From: UBA6921 sp964532385
GTDB taxonomy: Bacteria; Pseudomonadota; Gammaproteobacteria; SG8-11
DNA: 64,000 bases
Direction: 5' to 3'
NCBI GenBank assembly: GCA_964532385.1
Contig: CAZHHW010000003.1
Location: 1-64,000, forward strand
The notes under the pieces are model-generated. The model searched no databases, had not been told where the DNA came from, and saw only the letters and a program-made list of their open reading frames with translations. Shown piece after piece: positions 25,004-33,944 of the stretch. Position 1 is the stretch's first letter. Each line of letters starts with the position of its first letter. The translations under genes and the position numbers were made by a program.

Positions 25004-25143
25004 ACGTCGAAGCTCCACGGTGTTTACATGGAGGTTGGCTAGGGACTGCACAGCGGTCGTGTAGTACGCTGGACCAGGTGTAATCAAGCAAGGATAAGCT
25101 TGATATGGAGATAGGGCGGCCTTCGGGCCGCCTCCATTTTTTG
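25004..25143 (+). ncRNA. Candidate CsrA/RsmA-titrating small RNA (RsmY/Z-like architecture)
   Basis: A stretch of about 140 bases without a plausible gene, on the strand opposite to the flanking addA/addB-like genes. It has a promoter-like sequence just upstream and an intrinsic terminator at its end. Five GGA motifs occur at 25030, 25043, 25071, 25092 and 25107. The fourth lies in the 8-base loop AAGGATAA of a perfect 7-bp hairpin (ATCAAGC/GCTTGAT, 25083-25104), the favoured CsrA presentation. The second abuts a 6-bp hairpin (CTGCAC/GTGTAG, 25046-25064). Size, GGA density and hairpin-loop GGA are the known hallmarks of CsrB/RsmY/RsmZ-type RNAs, whose primary sequence is poorly conserved. The transcript itself is inferred. 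Confidence 0.6.
25114..25143 (+). terminator. Intrinsic terminator of the small RNA
   Basis: GGCGGCC, a UUCG tetraloop closed by C-G, and GGCCGCC are extended by TGGA/TCCA pairing across a bulge and followed by six T. The U-tract is on the plus strand only, so it serves the small RNA and not the minus-strand addB-like gene. Confidence 0.9.
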
Positions 25144-25155
25144 TGCTTCCCGAAA

Positions 25156-28122
25156 TCATTTTTCATCATACTTATCTCCCTTAACAGCCTCAGTGATCCA
25201 TGCCGAACGCCGGCATAGGCCTTCCATTTCACAAAATGCACAAATATCAGGGTCGCCCCAAGCGGGTGCTGCGTGGCCTTCTCGCAATTGACTCATTATC
25301 GTGATAAGCCGTTGTGTGTTTTGGATGCTCAAAGCACTTAATACCTCGCCATCGAGTACGCTGGCAGTTTTCACCGTTGCGTTGTCAATGGCCACGAACT
25401 GTGCATTCACCACCCTGTGTGTGTTGTTAAGCAAGGCGGCGTAAAACGGTAGCTGTACGGCCTCGCCGCTATCGACATCGCTTTGCGGCGGCACATAGCC
25501 GGTTTTGTAGTCGATAATACTTTTGTCTGGACCACTCGCGTCGACGCGATCAAGGCGGCCAGTGAGAGTCACGCCGGTCGATTCCAGCGGAGATTGCTGC
25601 TTTAATTCCACCGTGTCCACCGCCCACTGTGTCGCGCGTTCGATTTGCCAGTCGATGTAGGCCGGAATCACCACCAGCCAGCGCTTGAGCCAGCCGCGAT
25701 GGCGAAAGTCATCATCCAGATCGCGGGCAAATACTGCCCGCGCGATTATTTCCATGTGCTGAATGGCCGCGGCGCGATTATCCGCGGTGATGCTGGCGCT
25801 GAAGGGTGCGGGCAGGCCCGCTGTTTTGGCGTGAAATGCCTGCAAACACAAGTGGACTCGCATACCGTAGTCATCTTTTTGCAGGGCTTCACGCACCGCT
25901 TCGGGTGATTTTAACTTCAAGCCATATGTCGCAAAAAACTGGTAGGGGCAGTTCAACAACGTTTGATAGCTGTAGGCGGATATTGTGCCGGGCAACAGGG
26001 CTGCATCAATGTGTGGACGCGGCTGGCACGTCCGTTCGGGTAGCGCTGCGGGATCGCCGCTACGCACTTGCGCACGTGAATCATTCACCAGTGCTTCCAG
26101 TTCCTGATCTTCCAAGCCCACAGCGTAGGCTAACTGATGAAAACTGTGCAGTGTGTTCCACCAAGGCGATGCAACCACGTCTTCGCCGTTGCGATCGCGT
26201 ACACGTGTGAGCAGCACGCGCGGGGCGCTTTCCAACAATCGGAGAAAATCATGCAGCATGCCATCGCGCTGCTGCTGCGTCGTCGGCAAACCCAGTTCAG
26301 CACGCACACCATCATTGAAAAATGGCGAGCTCTGGCCCGTGCTGGGCAGGTATTCCTGCTCGCACCCACCGATTACCAGGGCATCGAAACGCGCCAAGGC
26401 ACTGTGCGCAAAATCGAGCAATTGCACGTGGCGCCCCGTGAGCGCGGGAACAAAATTGTACATTTCAAGCGCGCGCCCAAGCCAGGCGCGAAATTCCGGC
26501 CAGGTCATGCGCAGGGTCGAAGTTGCCGCGGCGGTTTGCAGTAAATCAAGCTCCTGGACAATGCGCGCGCCGGCTTGGTCCTCGCCCCACGCGCGTTCCA
26601 GACCCAGATGCGCGATGCTATCGTGCAGCGCGCGCAGGTATACGGTTGCAGGCTGGGCGCGCTTTCCCAGCAGCAGCGTCAAGGGCTGAGCGGCGATTTG
26701 TAAACGGTCAAGCAGCGCTTCCACTGCGTCGTAGCCGGTACTTAGCGCTTCGGGCAGACGGTGACGGCGCTGCTGCACTTTTTGGCGATAGCGGCCCAGA
26801 TTGCGCGCGATATTTTCGTTGCGGACAATGTCTTCTTCCAGACGATAAACTGCCGCAAGATGCTGGTCGCGATCTTCGCCGGGGAAAATAAATGCGGACT
26901 TCAAAACATCCAGGAGCGGTTCGTGGGCAAAATCCTCTTCCACGCATTCCAGCCAGCGTTCCAACACGCTGGCTGCGCGTGTGGTGGACAAAGCCCAGCC
27001 GGTCAAGTCGTCCGGCACGAGGTTCGCGCGTTCGAGCAATGCGCGCACACGCCGCGCCAGACGCCGGTTTTCCGTGACGATCCCGATACGCTTTGCCCCG
27101 GCCAGTAACCAGCGCCGGACTTGCAGCTCAATGGCACGCGCTTCCTGTTCAGCGCCATGCGCCGCGAACAGGGTGCAATGTGCCGCAACGTGACTATTTG
27201 GATGGCGCTGTGCAAATGCATGCGCGCGCGCGGCGAAGGGCTGGTCAGCCAGACCGAATGCGGTATCTAGAAATTCGCCGCAGGCTGAGCCCTGCGCTTC
27301 GCATGGCGCGGTTGCGCCCAACGCGGCGGCCATTATACGCATAGGTGTTTCAGTGTCCTCTGACGGCGCAGGAGTATGCAGGATAACTGTACAGGTCGCG
27401 CGTGCCGCCAGGGACCTGATCCAGACAATTTCAGCCGCGCACCAGTTGCTGAAGCCGGCGGCATACACCTGGGTATCGGGTGGCAGATGGGATGGACTCC
27501 GCGCGAGCTGCAGCAAGTAGGCGCTGGAGGTATCCACACGGTGTGCGCTATGTAATTGCTCCTGCCAAGCCCTCCATAAGGTATGCACCAGATAGGCCTC
27601 GCGGCTCAACGCTTGCGGCGCGCCGGCGCGTACCCCATAGGCTTGCGCCAGGCGTGCGTGGAAGGTCTCGATATCCGGCGGCAAGTCGCACTGATGCAGG
27701 GTAAGTTCATCAAATAAGCGCAGCAGGCTGTCGGTGAGCTGCCAAGGACGCGCCTTGCCATACAGGTGTGGATATCGCACCAGCGCCTCGGTCAATAACA
27801 ACTCCCGTGCGTAACCGCTGATCACCGGGGTTTGCACCATGGAAAGCTGAGCCACCCACAGCCGCGGTGTGGTGATGGTCGGGCCCAGCAAGGCGTGACA
27901 ACTAAATCGAGAGGCTGCTGTGAGCAGTTCGCGCCGCAGTCGCGCGGCTGCGGTCAGGTCCGGCAACAAAATGACCAGTGTGGTTAGGTCCGGGAGTCGT
28001 TGTTGATGCGTGGTGCAAATGTGCTCTGCCAGTACCTGCAGCGGGTCAACCGCGCAGGGGATCCAGATAACATGCGGTGAGGCGTGCGACGGAAGTTCGC
28101 GAGCAGCGTCGGTCTCTTGCAT
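25156..28122 (-). CDS. AddB-like PD-(D/E)XK nuclease, probable DNA repair protein (TIGR03623-like)
   Basis: Protein of 988 aa. The N-terminal two thirds resemble an inactivated helicase scaffold (IGIVTENRRLARRVRALLER, FDALVIGGCEQEYLPSTGQS). The C-terminal nuclease has LTGRLDRVDASGPDKSIIDY followed by KTGY. The cysteines in LLNCPYQFFATYG and ICAFCEMEGLCRR form the C...C-x2-C-x5-C pattern of the [4Fe-4S] staple known from AddB nucleases. With the AddA-like gene downstream it forms a two-subunit end-resection enzyme. It follows the ferredoxin by 13 bases, so it is probably co-transcribed from upstream. Confidence 0.88.
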   Translation of the reverse strand: MQETDAARELPSHASPHVIWIPCAVDPLQVLAEHICTTHQQRLPDLTTLVILLPDLTAAARLRRELLTAASRFSCHALLGPTITTPRLWVAQLSMVQTPVISGYARELLLTEALVRYPHLYGKARPWQLTDSLLRLFDELTLHQCDLPPDIETFHARLAQAYGVRAGAPQALSREAYLVHTLWRAWQEQLHSAHRVDTSSAYLLQLARSPSHLPPDTQVYAAGFSNWCAAEIVWIRSLAARATCTVILHTPAPSEDTETPMRIMAAALGATAPCEAQGSACGEFLDTAFGLADQPFAARAHAFAQRHPNSHVAAHCTLFAAHGAEQEARAIELQVRRWLLAGAKRIGIVTENRRLARRVRALLERANLVPDDLTGWALSTTRAASVLERWLECVEEDFAHEPLLDVLKSAFIFPGEDRDQHLAAVYRLEEDIVRNENIARNLGRYRQKVQQRRHRLPEALSTGYDAVEALLDRLQIAAQPLTLLLGKRAQPATVYLRALHDSIAHLGLERAWGEDQAGARIVQELDLLQTAAATSTLRMTWPEFRAWLGRALEMYNFVPALTGRHVQLLDFAHSALARFDALVIGGCEQEYLPSTGQSSPFFNDGVRAELGLPTTQQQRDGMLHDFLRLLESAPRVLLTRVRDRNGEDVVASPWWNTLHSFHQLAYAVGLEDQELEALVNDSRAQVRSGDPAALPERTCQPRPHIDAALLPGTISAYSYQTLLNCPYQFFATYGLKLKSPEAVREALQKDDYGMRVHLCLQAFHAKTAGLPAPFSASITADNRAAAIQHMEIIARAVFARDLDDDFRHRGWLKRWLVVIPAYIDWQIERATQWAVDTVELKQQSPLESTGVTLTGRLDRVDASGPDKSIIDYKTGYVPPQSDVDSGEAVQLPFYAALLNNTHRVVNAQFVAIDNATVKTASVLDGEVLSALSIQNTQRLITIMSQLREGHAAPAWGDPDICAFCEMEGLCRRSAWITEAVKGDKYDEK

Positions 28123-28135
28123 TGTGCCGACCGGG

Positions 28136-28459
28136 CTACTTCTCCAGGTACTGGAGCTTGTCTTTTACTGTGTCCCAATCCTTGGCGTCTTCGGGCGCGG
28201 GGATTTTTTGCGTGATTACCGGCCATTTTTTCGCCAGCTCGACATTGAGTTTGACAAACGCTTGTTGCGCCGCAGGCACGTCGTCTTCCGCAAGAATCGC
28301 ATTCACTGGGCATTCCGGTTCGCACAAGCTGCAGTCAATGCATTCATCCGGGTCGATGACCAGCATGTTGGGACCCTTATGGAAGCAGTCCACCGGACAG
28401 ACTTCCACGCAATCGGTGTACACGCAACGGATGCAGCTTTCGGTAACCACGTAAGTCAT
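28136..28459 (-). CDS. fdxA: 7Fe ferredoxin FdxA
   Basis: Electron carrier of 107 aa with a [3Fe-4S] and a [4Fe-4S] cluster. Cysteine patterns are ESCIRCVYTDCVEVCPVDCF and DECIDCSLCEPECPVNAI, and the C-terminal extension (WPVITQKIPAPEDA) is typical of the FdxA/FdI family in proteobacteria. Small and acidic, cytoplasmic. It sits immediately before the AddB-like gene, which itself needs an Fe-S cluster, but the pairing is probably historical rather than functional. Confidence 0.95.
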   Translation of the reverse strand: MTYVVTESCIRCVYTDCVEVCPVDCFHKGPNMLVIDPDECIDCSLCEPECPVNAILAEDDVPAAQQAFVKLNVELAKKWPVITQKIPAPEDAKDWDTVKDKLQYLEK

Positions 28460-28522
28460 AAGTACTCTCGGTCTGTAACCAATACGGCCGCCATTTTAAA
28501 CACAACGACTCGCGGGTGGGAA

Positions 28523-28708
28523 TTATCGGTGTTCACTCTTCTGCAAACCGCAGCGCGCGCAGCGGTATAACGTCACCAGTTTGCCGTGTTTCACATCGAA
28601 ACGTTTTTCCTGCACCACCTCCCATTTGTGAAAACCGCGCGTGCACAGGGTTTTGCCTTTGTGCTTTTCACCGGCTTTGGGTTTTTTAAAGGGGAGTATG
28701 TTGGACAT
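28523..28708 (-). CDS. Small zinc-ribbon-like protein, 61 aa
   Basis: Starts MSNILPFKKPKAGEKHKGKT and has one potential metal site made of LCTRGFHKW (Cys and His) and YRCARCGLQKSEH (Cys-x2-Cys). Very basic, so possibly RNA- or DNA-binding. The ATG at 28708 is preferred to one 15 bases upstream because MSNILPFK is the form I recall for related short proteins in Pseudomonas-like bacteria. It lies between the sensor kinase and fdxA on the same strand. Function unknown. Confidence 0.7.
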   Translation of the reverse strand: MSNILPFKKPKAGEKHKGKTLCTRGFHKWEVVQEKRFDVKHGKLVTLYRCARCGLQKSEHR

Positions 28709-28764
28709 GCTGTTAGTTAACACTAACAGACCAGTGGATCAATACCTGCGTTGCATCCGTCGGG

Positions 28765-30765
28765 TCAATGCACTGTCGAGGTGGTGAAATGGCCTTGTTC
28801 AGCGATACGCGACGCATCTGTTTGCGTGGCAGCGGCGGCGACTGTGGTTTCAATAGGCAGCACAACGGTGAAGACCGAACCTTGACCCGGCGCGGTTTCA
28901 ACAAAAATATCGCCGCCCAGTAATATGCACAGGTTTTTACTAATGGCAAGACCGAGGCCAGTACCGCCAAAGCGGCGTGTTGTAGAACTGTCGCCTTGCA
29001 CAAACGAATGAAACAGGCGCGCGGATTGTTCCGGAGTCATCCCGATGCCGCTGTCGCGGATTTCAAATTCGATCCAGTCGCGATGTTCCACATTGAAGCG
29101 TTGCACGGTGAGTCGTACGGTACCGTTCGCCGTGAATTTGAAGGCATTGCTGAGCAGATTAATGATGATCTGACGTAAACGGACAATATCCGACACCATC
29201 GACCCCAAGGCATCTGCGTACGTTACTTCGAAACGGTTGTGATGTGTGGCGATCAAGGGTTGGATGGTGCTTTGAACCTGATTCAAGACCTCCATGATGT
29301 TGACATTTTCCAGATGCAGATCGATTTTCCCCGCCTCGATTTTCGACAAGTCGAGAATGTTGTTGATCAAGCTCAAAAGATGATGCCCGGCAATTTTGAT
29401 GCGCTCCAAATCGGTGACGCAACCCTGCACTTTGCTCATTTCAGCGTCTTCTTGCAGCATTTCCGAGTAGCCGATGATGGCGTTAAGCGGGGTGCGTAAT
29501 TCGTGCGACATGGTGGCCAGGAAATGACTTTTGGCGATGCTGGCCTGGTTCGCCTGCAGCGCGGTTTTAGCCAGCATCTGATTGGTGAGACGCAAATCCC
29601 GGGTGCTGCGATTGACCCGCTGTTGCAGACTTTCATTCAATGCTGCGATTTCTTGTTGTGAGGTCAGCAGGCTGTTTTGAGATTCTTCCAGCTCATGAAT
29701 ACGGCTGTCCAGGCTTTGCGCCATGGCATTGAATTCTTGTGCTAATGCAGCAAGCTCAGAGCTTGGGGGTACCTCGAAGCGTACATTGCGTTCGCCGCGG
29801 GCAATACGTGCCATACCGTCATGAAACCGTTGCAACGGCCGCGTGGTAACACGCGAAAATATCAACACCGACACCACCGTAAACGTCGCCGCAAGGAAGA
29901 AAACCAGGATGTATTTTTGGATCATTCGATCCAGGGGTGCCAAGGCTTCCGCAGTGGGCAATTCGACAATTTCCCACCAGTCGTTATCGGCGTCATAAGA
30001 GCTCACGCCCAAGACTTCGGTGCCCTGAAAACTGCGGTAGGTCAAAATATCGCTGGATTCCCCATGGGTCAGCAATGCGGCAGGTACTTGAGTTTCACTA
30101 ATCTTTAAACCTTTCAAGACCAGGCTTTGATCCGCGTGACCGATCAAAGCATACTTCGAGTCCACGACATAGGCATAACCGCTGTGGCCAATGTGTTGTT
30201 GTTGCACGAGCTCCCATAGCGCCTTGAGATTAATCACCATGGTGATCACTCCGGTGGTGTTGCCGGGTGGTCCGACCGGGAAACTTGCACGTAAAATTGG
30301 TTCTAGGTATTGCGAAAATTCGATCGTGGAATAGCCCGGCTTTCCTGAAAATCCGCGCTGCACCAGCGCGTCGGAGCGGACATCACGCAGATCGCTGTCC
30401 GCATATCCATGGATGCGAGACAGGCGGATTTTCTCACGGCCGGTGGGGGCAACTAGACTAATTTCCTCGATCTCGAGCCGGTCGCGTAATAACTGGTTGA
30501 ATAAATAAGTGGTGTCTTGATCATTCAAATGCACGCCCTGAATCAGGTCGGCGACAACCCGGGTTTGCAGATTAATGGGGCTGAAAAAATTGCCGATGGT
30601 GGTCTGCACGCGCAACGCGGATTCATGCAATTGGCTGCGGATCGAGTTGGTCAATTCCTGACGCGAACTTTGATAGGTGATGGTTCCCCACACCCCGATG
30701 GATATTAACTCCAGTGCCAGCACCAGCAGGATGATGCGGCTTGCGAGAGTTCGGGCGCGCAGCAT
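28765..30765 (-). CDS. Cache-HAMP sensor histidine kinase
   Basis: Inner-membrane kinase of 666 aa. Transmembrane helix 1 is at about 9-29, a periplasmic double-Cache sensor follows at about 35-275 (ISLVAPTGREKIRLSRI, GYAYVVDSKYALIGHADQS), helix 2 at 284-306, then HAMP, a coiled coil (SRIHELEESQNSLLTSQQEI), HisKA with MSHELRTPLNAIIGYSEML (His about 420), and HATPase with NLLSNAFKFT, FEIRDSGIGM and GTGLGLAISKNL. It has no receiver domain and no response regulator adjacent. It is 9 bases after a periplasmic binding lipoprotein, so that protein probably supplies its signal. Confidence 0.92.
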   Translation of the reverse strand: MLRARTLASRIILLVLALELISIGVWGTITYQSSRQELTNSIRSQLHESALRVQTTIGNFFSPINLQTRVVADLIQGVHLNDQDTTYLFNQLLRDRLEIEEISLVAPTGREKIRLSRIHGYADSDLRDVRSDALVQRGFSGKPGYSTIEFSQYLEPILRASFPVGPPGNTTGVITMVINLKALWELVQQQHIGHSGYAYVVDSKYALIGHADQSLVLKGLKISETQVPAALLTHGESSDILTYRSFQGTEVLGVSSYDADNDWWEIVELPTAEALAPLDRMIQKYILVFFLAATFTVVSVLIFSRVTTRPLQRFHDGMARIARGERNVRFEVPPSSELAALAQEFNAMAQSLDSRIHELEESQNSLLTSQQEIAALNESLQQRVNRSTRDLRLTNQMLAKTALQANQASIAKSHFLATMSHELRTPLNAIIGYSEMLQEDAEMSKVQGCVTDLERIKIAGHHLLSLINNILDLSKIEAGKIDLHLENVNIMEVLNQVQSTIQPLIATHHNRFEVTYADALGSMVSDIVRLRQIIINLLSNAFKFTANGTVRLTVQRFNVEHRDWIEFEIRDSGIGMTPEQSARLFHSFVQGDSSTTRRFGGTGLGLAISKNLCILLGGDIFVETAPGQGSVFTVVLPIETTVAAAATQTDASRIAEQGHFTTSTVH

Positions 30766-30774
30766 CTTCTCAGA

Positions 30775-31767
30775 TCACTCGATGATCTCGGTGAGTTGGC
30801 TGCGCACCAGCGCGGGCAGTTCGAATCCGAGTTTTTTTAGTGCGCTTTGATTCACGCTGTATTCGTACTTGGTCGGAACTTCGAACGGGTTGTTGCTTGC
30901 CGGGGTGCCACCTAGAATTTTTTGCGCCAGGCGCGCGCCTTGACGGCCTAGCTCGGTGAACGGCGCGCCGTAACTTGCTAATGCTCCGGCTTGTAACATG
31001 GTACGGGAGTGCGCCATGACCGGAATTTTCAGCCGATCAGCGTTGGGCAAGATCACATTCTTAAGCTCGTTATCGATCGGTGCCGTCGGCACCAACAACA
31101 TCGCATCGACCTCACCGGGTTGCAGCGCTTCCATCGCTTGCTTGATTTCATCGGGCTTTGTGACCGCACGTTCCACGATCTGAATACCGCGCTTGCCGGC
31201 TTCGTCGCGTGCATGTTGCAGACCGATGGCGGAAGGTTCGATTTTCGGGTTGTAGAGAATCAACACGCGTTTCAGCGCGGGGATGAGATCGTACATTAAT
31301 TCGATGCGTTTGCTCGATAGTTCCGCATTCAAATTATCGATACCTGTAACGTTCCAGCCCGGGTTGCGCCGGTCGGCGACGAATTTACGCTCAATGATGG
31401 CGTTAATGTAAAGCACCAGCACCGGAGTTTTCGCCTTGGTTTTTTCCAGTTGCACCTTTATTTCTTCGGCTTCAAGTCCACCTGCCGCCACCAACAGATC
31501 GAGTGGTTGCGCCAGCAGTTGCTCAGTCAACGGCTTGAGTTGTTTCGGATCGTTGTTTGAGTTGAGCTCCGTGACGAGCAGATTTTTTCCAACTTCAAAT
31601 CCAAGTGTTTTCATTTCTTCCAGAAAGCCATTTCTCAACGGCACGCGCGACTCGCCGTGTAACAGAATACCGATGTGTTTAGGTGCGGACTGTTGGCTGC
31701 AACCGGTCAGCACGGCCAGTAGCATGAATACGAAACAAACTAGCTTTGTAGTATCGAACATGGGCAT
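30775..31767 (-). CDS. ABC-type substrate-binding lipoprotein (PF04392-like)
   Basis: Protein of 330 aa with a lipoprotein signal (FVFMLLAVLTGC, Cys23) and a type 1 periplasmic-binding fold: HIGILLHGESRVPLRNGFLE, LGFEVGKNLLVTELNSNND, LIPALKRVLILYNPKIEPS, MLLVPTAPIDNELKNVILP and GARLAQKILGGTPASNNPFE. These are the signatures of the ABC_sub_bind family. No permease or ATPase genes are near; the next gene is a Cache sensor kinase. I infer a sensory rather than a transport role. An in-frame ATG two codons later is an equally good start. Confidence 0.88.
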   Translation of the reverse strand: MPMFDTTKLVCFVFMLLAVLTGCSQQSAPKHIGILLHGESRVPLRNGFLEEMKTLGFEVGKNLLVTELNSNNDPKQLKPLTEQLLAQPLDLLVAAGGLEAEEIKVQLEKTKAKTPVLVLYINAIIERKFVADRRNPGWNVTGIDNLNAELSSKRIELMYDLIPALKRVLILYNPKIEPSAIGLQHARDEAGKRGIQIVERAVTKPDEIKQAMEALQPGEVDAMLLVPTAPIDNELKNVILPNADRLKIPVMAHSRTMLQAGALASYGAPFTELGRQGARLAQKILGGTPASNNPFEVPTKYEYSVNQSALKKLGFELPALVRSQLTEIIE

Positions 31768-31837
31768 GATCTCGATTGTTTTGATAGTTAGGTCATATCG
31801 ACTTTGACTCTATCGGCACAGATCGTAATGACATGAC

Positions 31838-31872
31838 AAAAAAAGGGGCGCCACCGTCGGTGCCGCCCCTGG
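31838..31872 (-). terminator. Intrinsic terminator after the haloperoxidase gene
   Basis: On the minus strand GGGGCGGCACC, loop, GGTGGCGCCCC is followed by TTTTTTT, about 45 bases after the stop codon. Confidence 0.92.
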
Positions 31873-31917
31873 TAACTTGTCGCGTGCGGGAAGGGCCACA
31901 ACGCAATTTAATTTGTA

Positions 31918-33639
31918 CTAAATGTTAATTGTTGTGCCGTCGAACTTGGTCAGCGAAAAACCCGCGCACGGTTCGATGTAGCCCTCGCGCGCATCGCGTA
32001 ACAACTCGATGGCGATGGCCTCGCCCATCAGCATGCTGTTGATGGTGTCGGAACGCCAATGCACACCCGCCGTGTCGCGGCCGATGGCGATGTTGCAGGC
32101 CAGCTTGGTGATCTCATTGCCGAGCGTCAGCGGTGCGCCGGTCCACGGCACCAGCGACAGCCCATCGTCGGACGCGAACGAGGGGCTAGGAATCACAAAC
32201 GCTTCATTGAACAAGGCTTTGAGAATGGTGCTGCAGGCACCGGCGATGGCGGCATGCCCCGACGGGTACGCCGGATGCAGCGGTACGCCTTCGGGGTATT
32301 GCTGGGCCAGCAAGTAGGTGCCTTGTTTTGAAAACACCCGGCTCACCGCATTCGAGTTCAACACATCGCCATGAATCGGATAACTTGCGGCGCCGATGAT
32401 GTGATTGTGCACACGGCCGCCGAATTTTTCCGGCCGGATGCGGCGATGCAAGATCCATTTGTGGTACCACGCGGCGGTTTGCGCGATGCGTCCGGCACGT
32501 GTGACCAAGTCAAACATGTGGTGCGGACCAAACGTGCCATGCCCGTGCTGCGTAGGATGGCCGTTGTACGGATTGGCCAAGTCATAGGGCGCGCCGTATT
32601 TGCGCAAGATCATCACCCCGGCGTCCATGTAAGGCTGGAACAACATGTCGCGGCCGACGAACTCGCCCATGTCGCGTCCGCAGCGCACGTAGCGTTTCAC
32701 GGAGTCGTTGATCTTGGTGGTGTTGACGAAGCCGTTTTGCGCGGCCAGCCAGCTGGAGTAATCGGTGAGATAGTCCTGACCGGCCGGTGCAGTCAGAATT
32801 TGTGGCTTGATAACATACGGCCCGTACTGCAGGTCGGGGAACAAGAGTTGTGAAATAAACGGCCCGCCCAGGCTACCCGCAAACCCGGAACGGAAAATCG
32901 TGTTGGGCGTGACCACGCCGCCTTCTTTTGGTCCGCGAAACACCGACAGGTTCGACAAGTCGGCGCAGGCCGCGGCGATCAGCGGATCGCTGGCGTACTG
33001 CGACAAGGGCACATCGCGCGTCAGCGCATGCCAATACATCTCGACCATTTCACCGGCGGTTTCCGCGCTGGCGAAAGTCGGCGCGGGTGGCAACGGTATG
33101 TTTTGCGCGTCCGGCCCGAAGTAGTCAATCGACCACAAACTGCTGATGTTGCGGAAGGTCGCCCGGTTGGGGTTGGGATTGCCCATCGGAATCTGCTTCA
33201 TCAATTCCCAGTCGCCGGTGTCGATGGCGTGGGTATAAATCGAGTACGCCGTGAGATCGACTTCGCCCAGGCTGTTGTGCGGCATGCCTTTGGTAAAGCT
33301 GGCGAGACGGTTGGCGTAACGCGCGTCGTCGCCATTGCTAACATTGGGCACCAACGGCAAATCTTTATAGTACTGGGCAACATCTTTGCGCAGTTTATAA
33401 ACTTGCTGCTGACGGTCTGCGCCGCTCACTGCCGTTACCGGTATGCCGTCGAAAACATTACTGGCCTCGGCCTCCGGTGCGGCCACCAAGGCAGCAGCGC
33501 CGCTCAAGCCGCCTGCAAATCCCGCCGTGGTTAAACCTCTTAGGGTGTTCAAAAATTCACGTCGTTGCGGTGATGCAGGCAGGGAGTTAGAGATTTGAGA
33601 ATCGTCGTGTGCGCTGTTTACAATCGTCTTATCTGACAT
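31918..33639 (-). CDS. Vanadium-dependent haloperoxidase-like protein, Tat-exported
   Basis: Protein of 573 aa in the vanadium haloperoxidase/PAP2 superfamily. A twin-arginine signal is present (PQRREFLNTLRG, then a hydrophobic stretch ending APEAEA, about residues 32-70). Vanadate/phosphate-site residues are all seen: Lys and Arg in HKWILHRRIRPE (near 394), YPSGHAAIAGA (near 460) and GRDTAGVHWRSD (near 525). This fits K-x7-RP, PSGH and R-x5-H-x3-D. The start at 33639 (MSDKTIVNS) is preferred to longer frames. Homologues oxidise halides with peroxide, but phosphatase activity cannot be excluded by sequence alone. Monocistronic. Confidence 0.88.
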   Translation of the reverse strand: MSDKTIVNSAHDDSQISNSLPASPQRREFLNTLRGLTTAGFAGGLSGAAALVAAPEAEASNVFDGIPVTAVSGADRQQQVYKLRKDVAQYYKDLPLVPNVSNGDDARYANRLASFTKGMPHNSLGEVDLTAYSIYTHAIDTGDWELMKQIPMGNPNPNRATFRNISSLWSIDYFGPDAQNIPLPPAPTFASAETAGEMVEMYWHALTRDVPLSQYASDPLIAAACADLSNLSVFRGPKEGGVVTPNTIFRSGFAGSLGGPFISQLLFPDLQYGPYVIKPQILTAPAGQDYLTDYSSWLAAQNGFVNTTKINDSVKRYVRCGRDMGEFVGRDMLFQPYMDAGVMILRKYGAPYDLANPYNGHPTQHGHGTFGPHHMFDLVTRAGRIAQTAAWYHKWILHRRIRPEKFGGRVHNHIIGAASYPIHGDVLNSNAVSRVFSKQGTYLLAQQYPEGVPLHPAYPSGHAAIAGACSTILKALFNEAFVIPSPSFASDDGLSLVPWTGAPLTLGNEITKLACNIAIGRDTAGVHWRSDTINSMLMGEAIAIELLRDAREGYIEPCAGFSLTKFDGTTINI

Positions 33640-33944
33640 CCGACACCTCGATAGATAGTTGTTTATGATGGTTGTTATCAGAGGCCGTCCATTGCGTCCC
33701 GGCATGCACCGGAGATTTCGAGTAATCGTAGGAGGGAAGCGCGAGAGCCGCCCGCTAGAACGCCCGCCGGACACTCGAATATCGCCGCGGCGGATGCGCG
33801 CAGCCTTGTGCAAAGACTGCGTAAAGAAGCACTAAAGTTACGGATTTTTGCAGTACAAGGCAACGACTGAATGCACCCGCGTGTTTAGATAAAGTCTTAA
33901 CCGCGACCTTGTGGGAAGCATGCAGAAAATGCAGCGGAATCTAA
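33640..33944. other. Intergenic region without recognised features
   Basis: 305 bases between two minus-strand genes. It must hold the haloperoxidase promoter. I see no terminator, repeat or conserved RNA in it. Confidence 0.5.

Noticed and set aside
24924..25241. 105-codon minus-strand frame over the small RNA
   Set aside because: It begins inside the addB-like gene in another frame, has no ribosome binding site or recognisable motif, and overlaps the terminator hairpin.
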